From Borovskyia barvae (Eukaryota; Euglenozoa; Kinetoplastea; Trypanosomatida; Trypanosomatidae), in the NCBI GenBank assembly GCA_030849085.1, contig JASAOM010001116.1, positions 62,001 through 126,000 of the forward strand: a stretch of DNA of 64,000 nucleotides. Reading direction: 5' to 3'. The first letter of the stretch is position 1; each line of letters begins with the position of its first letter. Below are positions 30,618-39,767 of the stretch, one piece after another. A model generated the notes under the pieces. It had not been told where the DNA came from, ran no database searches, and was given only the letters and a program-made list of their open reading frames with translations. A program made the position numbers and the translations under genes.

Positions 30618-31856
30618 TTAGTGACACAGCTGATGTGGATCCGACTCGCTTTGGTCCGATGTCTCCGCTGACCTGCACACGCCGTAGCGTTCCAAACCGC
30701 TCTCTTCGTCAGTAGGCTCAGGGGGGTGCGCATCGCAAGGAGCGACTGTCGACCCATCGCACCCACCTTCACGAATATTCTCGCGGTTGCCGTCCGTGTG
30801 CGTCGATGGCAGAGTCGGTTTCTGCATCCCTGGCAGTTGCGTTGAGGTGGCCATGGTAGAAGCTACCTCTATCTTCACCGTTGGGTCCGCGTAACAGGCC
30901 GGCGGTGGTCCTTGCGAGGGTTGAGGGGGATTGCCGGAGACGGCGATGGCATTAAGGGGTGTCTCCCTGGTATTTGTTAGGTGCGAGCTGCTGCCTTCAC
31001 AGGATAAGCCTGAACTGCCCCTTGACACCCCCTGCTCTTCATGTGGTGGCAGTGCGAGAGCTGGCGGTGTGCGTCGCCGCTCGCCCGTAGTAGGGCGGGG
31101 GGCCTCACTCGGGCTCAACATGGGTGTGGTGCGTAGTGAGGAGCTGTGGGCCGTGGAGTCGGCAGACCGTGTTGTCTCGCATGCAGCACATCGCCTGGCG
31201 GACGGTGCGTTCAGATAGGTGCACACGTGACAGGGCCACACCTCAGGTGCGGCACTCAACTGCAGCGGCCGCACCGGACGACCAACCACGGAGCCGGTGT
31301 AGCCAGCGCACTCCTTTGGGCTAATAGGGATGATGTCGACGTCCTCCACCTCTCGAAAACGCACGCGGCGGTTCTGCATGTTGAGGCAGCGCAGGAGATT
31401 TTTGCCGGTGCGGTGCTCAAAGGAAGAGGCGAGGGCTGATAACCGTAGCAGATCGCGATCATCCACAAAGACGCGTGAGTACTCAAGTAGCGTCAGACGG
31501 GCCAACCGCTGCATCTTCCAGTGCGCCTCACCCTCTCCTCGCCTCATCGCGAGGTGCAAAATAGAATCTTGCACTGCGTAGTCCCTAGCCAGTGCAAGGT
31601 GAAAGCAGTAGTTGCAGAGCGACACCAGCTGCTCCAGCAGCAGCAGTCCACCATAGGCGTTCTCCGGGTGGTTGAAAGCGAGCTGAGTCCGAATGGCGGT
31701 TAACACGAGCTCCGGGTGCTCATCCGCGATGGCCACGCATTCGCTCAGGTAGCGGTGGAACGCCGGGCTTTCCCGCTTCTGCACACAATCCAACACGATG
31801 TGGTTCAGATGATATTTAAGTTTGGCATCCGTCACGATATTACGGATGTAATGCAT
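30618..31856 (-). CDS. VHS/ENTH-like helical domain protein with RanBP2-type zinc finger
   Basis: A 412-residue protein starting at the ATG at 31856. Residues 1-155 are an all-helical solenoid with the feel of a VHS/ENTH domain: paired amphipathic helices, a GGLLLLEQLVSLCNYCF helix at 69-85, and a final helix with LLEYSRVF at 123-130. Residues 207-226 are a classic RanBP2/NZF-type zinc finger (W207, C209, C212, N216, C223, C226; core PCHVCTYLNAPSARRCAAC). Such fingers bind ubiquitin or single-stranded RNA. The remaining 185 residues are Ser/Thr/Pro-rich and likely disordered, with many possible phosphorylation sites. Together this suggests an adaptor in ubiquitin-dependent membrane sorting; that role is inferred. 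The zinc finger is certain and the VHS assignment moderate. Confidence 0.83.
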   Translation of the reverse strand: MHYIRNIVTDAKLKYHLNHIVLDCVQKRESPAFHRYLSECVAIADEHPELVLTAIRTQLAFNHPENAYGGLLLLEQLVSLCNYCFHLALARDYAVQDSILHLAMRRGEGEAHWKMQRLARLTLLEYSRVFVDDRDLLRLSALASSFEHRTGKNLLRCLNMQNRRVRFREVEDVDIIPISPKECAGYTGSVVGRPVRPLQLSAAPEVWPCHVCTYLNAPSARRCAACETTRSADSTAHSSSLRTTPMLSPSEAPRPTTGERRRTPPALALPPHEEQGVSRGSSGLSCEGSSSHLTNTRETPLNAIAVSGNPPQPSQGPPPACYADPTVKIEVASTMATSTQLPGMQKPTLPSTHTDGNRENIREGGCDGSTVAPCDAHPPEPTDEESGLERYGVCRSAETSDQSESDPHQLCH

Positions 31857-33696
31857 CGGGAAGGGGACGGAGAAAGCCGTTTACAAAAGAAGCTGTTAGC
31901 ACTGTAGCTCCCCGCGTTCCTCTGTTTCACTGCAGTGACAGCACGTAACGAAAGATTTTTCAGAATGGGTCGTCCGTCAAAGCACGACATGCATTCCATG
32001 CAGATAACCAGAGCGTCTGGGCACCGTGTTGAACAAGTTCGGTCACCGAAAGCCGAGAGAACAGAAGGCAGGAAAAGGCAACAAAAAGAAGCGAAGCTGC
32101 AGAGGAAGCGGCGGAGGGGAGAGGCACAACACAAAAAAAAGGTGGATGGGAGGGAAACGACTCAATAGAGAGAGAGAGAGAGGAGAAGCGCTTCACCCGA
32201 CGTCCAGATAAGGAAGAAGCAAGTCGTGTATAAAAATGTATATATATATATATATATATAGCTAGTGAAGCAAGTCACTCGTTAGAGGGGAGAGCTGCTT
32301 GTCGTGCAGGGGCGTATATCAGTCTCGGAAGAAGCGCGCGCAACGGCTGACGGGTTGGGGGTGAGCAGAGATGGCTTCCTGCAGAAAAAACAGAATGCTC
32401 GCCGAATCGTGCGATAAAGTCGATAGTGGGGAGGGGAAAGGGGTCGATGTGCACCATCAACGCACTTCTCTCCTTTTCTCTGCGTGCCGTCTTGAATGAA
32501 GTCAACCAACAACTTCTTCAAACCTGAGAAGAAACCTCCAAAGGGATATAAATGTGTAGAGAGAGAGAGAGAGAGCGTTCTCTCTCGAGACTTTTACCCG
32601 ACTCCACACAAGCCGTCAGTTGCGTCCACCCGACTTTCTGTGCGGTGGTTGCTCTTCTTTCCGCGTTGCTCTACCCGTGTCGACGTACACTTACTTGTCT
32701 CTCCCGCGCGATTGCGTGCGTGCGTGTAAGCGTGTCGATGGAATTAAGTAGCAGGGATGTGGTACTCTGCCGTGGTTTTGACTCGACAGCCTTTTTGTTG
32801 GTTTGTTGTTTACGTGCCAACGGACACGAACTCCACCCTGACATTGGGGGAGGTGGGGGAGCGGTAGTGTGGGAGGAGGGAACGAGGAGGAGAGGGAGAG
32901 TGGCAGTGCTAGAGGTCATCGGAAATGGAGGAAAGAGAAAAGCAAGGAGGAAGAAATCATCGACGGAACGATATATGCAGCGAGTCCTGTTGAGGACGCG
33001 GATTGGAGAAGCTAATGCCTCGGTTCCACAAGCCCCCTTCTGTGAAAAGGAGAAAGCGGCGGCACCACTTCTCTTTCTCTCCCCCCTCCCGCTCTCTTGC
33101 TTTCATGATTTTGTCCGGTAAGGGCTCGAGCAACGGGCAACGCTACTGCGAAACGAGCGTCTTGTTGTCTTTCCGGTGTGCACAGTCCTCACACGCTTTG
33201 TGTCTCGTCACAGGAAACGAATAGTGAACAAGGGGGAGAGAGAAAAAGAGAGGGGGGGAAGGGGGACCAAAAGGCCTTCACCGTCGAAGTCTGCGCCGCC
33301 GCGTCCGGCAGCCCTTCGCTGGGGCTAGTCCTACGTGACCCCCACCTCCCCCAAGCGTGAACGTATCCAGCAAACACTTTCAGAACGACCCTTCCTATGC
33401 CGCAACTGCTGCCACCTCGTAGCCTAGGCAAAGGGTGATTGGCAGCAGCAGCTGTCCCACCAATGAGAAACCGAAAGCGAGCCGGGGGGGCGGGGTGACG
33501 TGAGCCGTACCTCTGACTTGTCCCTCTCCCTCTTCCTCGATGCTAGACAGTTTTGCGCACCTCCTCTAACATGAATAGCTGTTCCAAGCGGCAGAAGAAA
33601 GATGGCGACGAGGTCTGCCATCCGCGTAGTAGCCGGAGCAGGTGCTCCTTTTCTCCCTTATTCCTTCCTTTAATTCTCTTCCACATCGCATGGCGA
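31857..33696. other. Intergenic region between the carrier gene and the VHS/zinc-finger gene
   Basis: About 1.8 kb without a supported gene. GA repeats lie at 32166-32181 and 32559-32573, and a TA repeat at 32239-32260. The + strand is purine-rich at 33220-33275. No credible coding frame. Confidence 0.5.
32097..32150 (-). promoter_or_regulatory. Predicted trans-splicing acceptor (VHS/zinc-finger gene)
   Basis: The best pyrimidine tract upstream of 31856 is at 32099-32150, ending with CTGCAG and the AG at 32098-32097. This implies a 5' UTR of about 240 nt, longer than for its neighbours. Nearer AGs at about 31895-31915 lack a good tract. Confidence 0.35.
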
Positions 33697-34758
33697 CTAC
33701 TTGGGAGCAAATTCATAGGGCGGAGGGTGTAGGACATACTCCGGCACGCGGATGGAGGTGAGAGCCTGCGCGTGTGTCGCCGGGGCGGCAGCTTCGGGAT
33801 GAAGATACTCGGTATACCGACGAGAGCAGACGTCATACATGCTGAGAAGCAGCGCCATGGGGGCGGCATGGAGGATCGGTTTGCCTCGAAAAAAGCCATC
33901 AAAGAGTTTAGTGATCCCATGGCGGCGGCGCAGGTCGAGTAGAACACTGCGGTAGCCCTGGGGTCGTCCACGAGTCAAGCTGTTGACGACGTGCAGCTGC
34001 TGGCGCAGGGCCTGCAGCGGATACCGGGCTGCCATGCCAAGGAACACGCCAAAGTGGCAGTAGAGAAACAACACCACCGGGTGTCGGTATACTCCGTCGT
34101 AGCGCCACCAGTTGTACACGCCGAAAAGAAGCGAATACTGTATCGTGCGACTGATCAGCGCTACTGAATAGCCGCGATAGAGGCCTCGTAATACCTTCGG
34201 CCGCTCCCGCAGTGCCGAGCAAAGAACATCCATCGCACCGTGAAACCGGCGAGGACCTGTTGTCGCTTCGGATGTGGCGCGCAGAACATCAAACGGGTGG
34301 CGCACCGTGGCGTAGGCACCGCCCGTCAGCGCGCCAGCCACAAATCCACGTCGACGGTTCGCCCAGTGTGGTGCCATCGCAGACGTCTCCAGCCAGTGGC
34401 GCAGGACGAGAAAGGTGGAGAGCAGAAACGCAAACTTCATCGCAAGCGGTGGCATTCGGCCGGCGCGCCACCATCGCGTGCGGAATAGGACGCGAAAAAA
34501 CCGCGCTCGTTTGTCCGACATGTACGCACGGCCCGACTCCCCCGGCACATCACAGAGAAAGTAAAAGCGATGGAGGGCGACGATGGGGACGGCGACGGCA
34601 GCGCAGGTCATGGAGCAGCCTGCGACCACGGCACCGTGTTCCTGCGTGGTAAGCTGTGGTTCCGTATAGCCGTGGCGATGCGCGATGGGCGTCTGGTAGG
34701 CTGTTTGGGTGCGGTAGCGGCAGCTGCCGTGATATCCACCGGTACTGTCGTAGCTCAT
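33697..34758 (-). CDS. Divergent mitochondrial carrier (SLC25-like) protein
   Basis: A 353-residue protein starting at the ATG at 34758. Two carrier signatures are visible: HPFDVLR at 154-160 after a GFVAGALTGGAYATVR helix, and YPLQALRQ at 246-253. A FFRGKPILHAAPMALLLSMYD segment at 289-309 matches the usual end of repeat 3. The first repeat is badly eroded: near VAVPIVALHRF (55-65) only the Pro survives, and the P-x-D/E-x-x-K/R pattern is lost. Hydrophobic spans at about 44-66, 106-120, 138-156, 200-217, 228-245 and 297-310 fit six helices. The N-terminus (1-40) is Tyr/His/Thr-rich rather than a presequence. Carriers move metabolites across the inner mitochondrial membrane (some in other organelles). 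Substrate not predictable; transport may be altered or lost. Confidence 0.8.
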   Translation of the reverse strand: MSYDSTGGYHGSCRYRTQTAYQTPIAHRHGYTEPQLTTQEHGAVVAGCSMTCAAVAVPIVALHRFYFLCDVPGESGRAYMSDKRARFFRVLFRTRWWRAGRMPPLAMKFAFLLSTFLVLRHWLETSAMAPHWANRRRGFVAGALTGGAYATVRHPFDVLRATSEATTGPRRFHGAMDVLCSALRERPKVLRGLYRGYSVALISRTIQYSLLFGVYNWWRYDGVYRHPVVLFLYCHFGVFLGMAARYPLQALRQQLHVVNSLTRGRPQGYRSVLLDLRRRHGITKLFDGFFRGKPILHAAPMALLLSMYDVCSRRYTEYLHPEAAAPATHAQALTSIRVPEYVLHPPPYEFAPK

Positions 34759-34765
34759 CGTCTAC

Positions 34766-34821
34766 CTGCGTCGTCGGCACAGAGGAAGAAGACGAGGGAA
34801 GGCGTGAGAAAGGGGAGAGAC
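34766..34821 (-). promoter_or_regulatory. Predicted trans-splicing acceptor (carrier gene)
   Basis: A long C/T tract (34783-34821) is followed by GCAG with the AG at 34767-34766, leaving only 7 nt before the ATG at 34758. A second AG falls within those 7 nt. Confidence 0.5.
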
Positions 34822-35861
34822 TCTAGCGAAAGTAATTTCGAAGCGACCCGGCGTCCCTTGCGCACCACCAAAACAAAACTCTCAACAGAGCAAAGGCGAA
34901 GTTGAAAAAGCCACGATACGAGGGGGAGAGAGAAGAGAAAAGGGAGGGGAGGGGGGGAGGGGAGGGGGGGGGGCACTAGGTGAAGTATGTGAGCCCGCAC
35001 ACGGCACTCCTACGTCCCTCACACACACACACAAGCACAAGCGCAAGCACAAGCGCTAGCTTCCTCCACACACAAAAAAAACAAAAAAGAAGTCTTTACA
35101 AACGAGATACCAACGCTGTATGACACGCCCACGTCAGGGTCTACCTGCATGTATGTTTGTGTGTGTGTGTGTGTGTATGCGTAGGGTGTACCTGCACATG
35201 TCAACGAATGATTTCTAAAAGCTCGACTGCACACGTCCGTCAAGCACGCGTTGCTGGCGCACCCAAACAGAAAGGAAAGCTGAAGAAGGAATCGCGAAAA
35301 GGTGGAGAAAGGAGGGAGTGATGCGCCGATCAGGTAATGTGAAGTCACGCACACATGCGGTCATCCCCGTGGAGCAGGTAACGAGGGAGAGGGGATAAGC
35401 ACAGAAGAACACTGCGCTACACTAGCAGACGAACACCACGGCGTACGTATGCTGTCGCCGTTCCTGCCGCTGCCTCAGCTTCCCAGCCGTGAAAGCCCGT
35501 CCTTCCAGTTACCCCACAACGCAATAGCTCGGGGGGTGGAAGGAGGGTCCAGCACCTTGGTTGGGGTGAGAAACTGCCCTCGGCCATCCCCTTCCCTCCC
35601 TTTCATCGGAAGGTCGACTCGAGCAGCGCGGCAAGGTCGTGAGGTACAGCTCTGCGCCGCTCATCTTGCCGAAAAAAAGTTTATTGAGGAAAAGAGGGGG
35701 GGGAGGAGGAGGTTGTGATGACTTGTGATACACGACGGAGCAGTGAGATCTTGTGAAGCCTCCAGGACGTCTGGCCCCTCCTCCGACGTGAAGCTCACAG
35801 AGCCACCAGCGCCTCCCTCTTCCCTTCTTCCTCTTCTACGGTGTCTCTTCACCATTTGCAT

Positions 35862-35884
35862 TATATATATATATATATATATAT
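35862..35884. repeat. TA dinucleotide microsatellite
   Basis: About 11 TA units in the intergenic region downstream of the 589-residue protein gene. Confidence 0.9.
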
Positions 35885-36601
35885 CAAGCCATCCCTGAGC
35901 GTAGTGTGCCGTGCTGTAGAGGTGCACACGCACACCACCACCAAAGCTCAAGCAGGGATTCTCTAACTCTATCCATAACCAGGGGATCACACACACACAC
36001 ACACACACGCACCACAACGCATAGCTCTACGATCCGCATCAGCGTCATCAAAAACAGTCCACGGCCAAAGAGACAATCATCTCCCCATTGCACACCGGCA
36101 CATGAGCGCTACCACCACCGTGGAAAGAGGAGGAGAGGACTCCTCCACGCTGACGTGAGTGACGGTAGAGAGGAGGGAAGGAAGTCAAAAGTCTTCCCAT
36201 CATCATCGCCCATCTTCACCGCTATCACAGAGCGGAAGAATAGCGGGACGGATGGCCGTTTCGCCCGTGTGCACGCGCACAATCATCTCTCACAACCATG
36301 TCGATGCACATCCTTTCCGCATCAGCGCCTTCCCTGGAAAGGCAACACAGGGCAAGGAAGGGAAGAAGGCAGAGGGGGGGGGGTAGGAGGCTCGCCCATA
36401 CTGTGTCAGGAGAAGACGAAGAGCAGGTTTTGAAAGGGACGAAAGGAAGGAGGGAGGGGGAGGAGGAGGAGGGACACACAGATAAATCGCTTCATGTTTC
36501 GCAATCATCACCGCAGAGGCAACATCTTCCTCTTCGTCTTCCCTCGCAACGTTCTTCGCCTCCTTCGATTATGATTCTTCTCTTGGTACCCTTCTTCTGC
36601 T

Positions 36602-38371
36602 CTAGAAATAGGAAGCGTACCGCTCCATGCAGCAACGACTGATCTCCTCTCCCCGGCGCTGGAAGATCTCCACGAGGTAGTTCACCACATCGAGTTCCAC
36701 CTCTGCTGAAGGACGATCCAGGCGTCGCCCTGACGCTACTAAATACGGAGCCACAATATAATGAGAGGCGCTATCCGAAGAGGGTGGTTCGTGGACGCCG
36801 GCACGATCTGAGTGCTGGGGAACCAAGCCGAGAAGCTCCACAAGTCCCTGCAACTCCTCGGGCTTCAAGCTGCCAACAAGTGGCGCAGCGAGCTCCACGT
36901 GCGCCATCGGCATATCACGGGGGTTGTCCGACAACGTGGTGGAGTACGTCGCGTACCACGCATCCATCGCCAACGCCACAAGCTCCTCCTTGACTTGATC
37001 GATGGGGTCGTACACGCCCTCCCCTTCGAACTCGGCGAGGCCCATCCCGTCTTGCTCACCCTGCGTGCTCCCTCGTAACGACAGCGTGCAGCCCTGACCC
37101 ACGCCGGACATCCTCAAGCTTGCGGGGTCCGCACCGCCAGCGCCCACCTCCAGCGCCACGAAAGCTCCGTAAAATGGATTGTCGCGGCTTACCGGCGTGT
37201 GATGACGGCCGCACAACCGCGTCGGCCGCACCTGGGAGGCCCCATGCCGACGTCCGCTGCGCAGCCCCAGTGTCTTCGCCTGCCGCCGATGAGAGGCACT
37301 AAGCGAGAGAGCGAACTCGAAATCGCGGCACACGTCAAACAGTTCCGCATCCAATGCAAGGAGCTGCCGTTGACGATGGCGCCGCGTCTGTAGACGGGTC
37401 AAGGTGCTGCCACCGTCATTCACCACCTCTGTGCGCATGTTGAGGCAGACGGGGACCCGTAACCGGGTGGGATTCATGGCATCTGGAGCGACACGTACAC
37501 AGCTGCTCCAGAGTACCCACATGCGGCCGAGGTCATCGGTTTTTACGTAGAGGACGAGCCTTGAAAGACGCTTCTTCTCCGTCGTATAAAAGTGGTCTGC
37601 GATGTTCTCACACAGCTCGGTGACCTGCTTCTTTGTCTGATCGGCGACGAGGGTTTCCTCACTCAGGTAGGCAGCGCCGTCGAAGGTTGCCGCGCGCTCA
37701 GCCAGTGGGACTGCACGATCAGTGAGGCGAAAGCGATTGGTCCGGCGGTACACAGTGGTGATAAAGGGGGTCCATATGACCTGCAGTTGGAAATTATAGC
37801 GACTCGATCCTTCGCCTTTGGGCACCACAAACTTTTGCAGCACCCCGTCTGGTTTGCGCTTCTGATCAAACAAGAACGTGCGAAGCGATTCTGCGGTGAA
37901 GAACTCGACGTAGGTGAGCTGCTGATCCGCATAGGCGTGCGTTTTGAGCTGGTGCGGCGTGAGCACCGACCGCCACTCGTCCTCGGCGTTGACACTCGTG
38001 AAGAAAAACTGAGCAACGATGTCGCACCCTTTCATGGGTTGGGCGAAGTGATCGTACATGGTCTGTGCGTCTAGCATCGAACCAGGGCGCTTGATAACTT
38101 CGCTGTTCTTGCTGTCGTATGCGTACCAAGCACGCGGGAAGTTGTGGTCGAAGACGACTGTGTCAGGCAACAGCAACGCCGACATGGCGTGCTCTCGACC
38201 TTTAACATTCTTATAGAAGTAGTGGTATAGGTGAGCACACAAGCCGTCGTCTTCGACAGGATGCTGCTTCATCCAATCCTTCGTGTAGGCAACACGAATG
38301 CCGGAGGGCGACTCGAAGCCTTCATCGCACCGCGGCGCGCTGGGTGGAAGAGGCGCCAGGCGCTGCTGCAT
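36602..38371 (-). CDS. Conserved-looking hypothetical protein, 589 residues
   Basis: Starts at the ATG at 38371. I do not recognise a named family. The sequence is globular for residues 15-320, aromatic-rich, and includes YHYFYKNVKG (49-58), NFPRAWYAYDSKNS and a beta-rich stretch ending VLYVKTDDLGRMWVLWSSC (near 275-293). A basic, probably disordered linker follows, with runs such as TRRHRQRQL. The C-terminal part is less conserved-looking and closes with a helix, VVNYLVEIFQRRGEEISRCCMERYASYF. No signal peptide, membrane span or zinc motif. The YVKTDDLGR-x-W core is distinctive enough for a profile search. A cytoskeletal or flagellar role would be a guess and is not claimed. Confidence 0.85.
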   Translation of the reverse strand: MQQRLAPLPPSAPRCDEGFESPSGIRVAYTKDWMKQHPVEDDGLCAHLYHYFYKNVKGREHAMSALLLPDTVVFDHNFPRAWYAYDSKNSEVIKRPGSMLDAQTMYDHFAQPMKGCDIVAQFFFTSVNAEDEWRSVLTPHQLKTHAYADQQLTYVEFFTAESLRTFLFDQKRKPDGVLQKFVVPKGEGSSRYNFQLQVIWTPFITTVYRRTNRFRLTDRAVPLAERAATFDGAAYLSEETLVADQTKKQVTELCENIADHFYTTEKKRLSRLVLYVKTDDLGRMWVLWSSCVRVAPDAMNPTRLRVPVCLNMRTEVVNDGGSTLTRLQTRRHRQRQLLALDAELFDVCRDFEFALSLSASHRRQAKTLGLRSGRRHGASQVRPTRLCGRHHTPVSRDNPFYGAFVALEVGAGGADPASLRMSGVGQGCTLSLRGSTQGEQDGMGLAEFEGEGVYDPIDQVKEELVALAMDAWYATYSTTLSDNPRDMPMAHVELAAPLVGSLKPEELQGLVELLGLVPQHSDRAGVHEPPSSDSASHYIVAPYLVASGRRLDRPSAEVELDVVNYLVEIFQRRGEEISRCCMERYASYF

Positions 38372-39767
38372 CGCGCTTTTACTTGTCGATACAGCAACTC
38401 GTTCAGGTCGGGCCCGTTAGGAAAAGGGTGGAGCCACACGCAGGTGCGTGTATGAGTAGCTTGTATAAAGATATTTAGATATACATATATATGCAACCAT
38501 ATATATGTGCGACGCAAGAATATGTTCTATGCTTCGAAGGAGCGCAAAGAGGCGGTGGAGAGGCATCGGCAGGAGAAGGTGGTAGAGAAAAGAGTGACAT
38601 AAAGCAGCGCTTTCGTGTAGGGAGACTATCCTGGGCCCGGGAAGAGGAACAACGGAGTGCGGTGGGGGAGGGGGGGGGGGGAAGGGTCAACGAGGGTGAC
38701 GTCCCATGGAATCAGCAAGCAAAAGAGCTGCGGATGTGCGCCAAAACAAAACTGACCGCGGCGGCAGCGGCCTCCATCCTCAGCTCAGTCAGCGTCAAGG
38801 GAGACAGAGAGCGCCATGATGAGAAAGTTGGTGGTGAGGATGATGGTGGGCCGCGAGAGGCAAGGCTTCCCCTCCTCGTCACGCACTGAAATGAACTCGG
38901 ATACGCCTGCATGCGCTCTCTCTCAGAGAGAGAGGGGAGGGTTGAGAATGCTCGTGCTGGCGTGAAGGGTCTTGGTACCGAAAGGGTAAGAACGAAAAGA
39001 GGCAAGAGAGAGACAGAGAAGAAGAAGAGAAGGGATGGGATGGTGGGCCGACTCCTCACGTACTCTACACACACGACAGCAAAAATGAGAGTAGAGAATG
39101 GAGAACAGGCATCACCATGTCCAGCGCCACACCGAGTAACCGACATACGCAGGCATCAGTGCAGCGGAGTATGGCAAGGTGACGGAAGCGAAGAAGGAAA
39201 AGAGGAAGGGGCTCACAGAGGGAGGGGAGAGAGAGGGGGGGGAAAGGGGGGGGGGGGAACGTCAGCGGATTCGCATCTCAACTAGAACTTCGCGTTGCCC
39301 TTCCATTTCATTGGGCCACCATCACCCCCCTCCCCCCTTCTCTTCCTCCCTCTCCCCTTCGCAAAAGCCCGCCATACCTCGATCGTCTTCCACACTGCAG
39401 GCAACGGCGACAGCGACACGCGAGCAAAGTTGTGCCCTTCTTGGCTTCCGAGCTTCTCACCTTCACGTCACACACACATACAAACACACCTTCCCAGAGT
39501 ACACGCGCCCATCGCTCTCTCGGCCTTCTCTCAACTCCTTTCCGTTCTGCATCCTTTACCCCGCTTCCACCCACCTCCCACCTAAGCTCTACAAGCCTCA
39601 CATTCACATCAAAACCCCTTACATCGCCACACACATCATCGAAGTGAAAAAGGGTCGAGCAGCCAACACACAGCCATCGTCGCCCATCAGTTCAACCCAT
39701 CACAAACACTGACACGTCACGTGCACCGCAAAACGAAAGGGAAAGTAATGCCAACCGTGTCCATCAT
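38372..39767. other. Intergenic region between PAN2 and the 589-residue gene
   Basis: About 1.4 kb without a supported gene. Short AT repeats lie at 38470-38507, G-rich runs at 38664-38682 and 39235-39258, and a CA-rich stretch at 39470-39490. The 144-codon minus frame at 38712-39146 does begin with ATG but is a low-complexity Phe/Leu/Ser-rich translation. Confidence 0.5.
38398..38433 (-). promoter_or_regulatory. Predicted trans-splicing acceptor (589-residue gene)
   Basis: A short C/T-rich stretch (38418-38433) is followed by the first AG at 38399-38398, about 27 nt before the ATG. Weak tract. Confidence 0.28.

Larger units (their letters stand above)
34759..36601. other. Intergenic region between the 589-residue gene and the carrier gene
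   Basis: About 1.8 kb without a supported gene. It has several simple repeats: G/A-rich at 34920-34975, CA at 35019-35036, GT at 35158-35177, TA at 35862-35884 and CA at 35990-36009. No credible protein. Confidence 0.5.

Noticed and set aside
38712-39146. 144-codon minus-strand frame with an ATG and hydrophobic segments
   Set aside because: The hydrophobicity comes from pyrimidine-rich sequence coding Phe/Leu/Ser; no conserved-looking block, and it sits in the UTR interval below PAN2.
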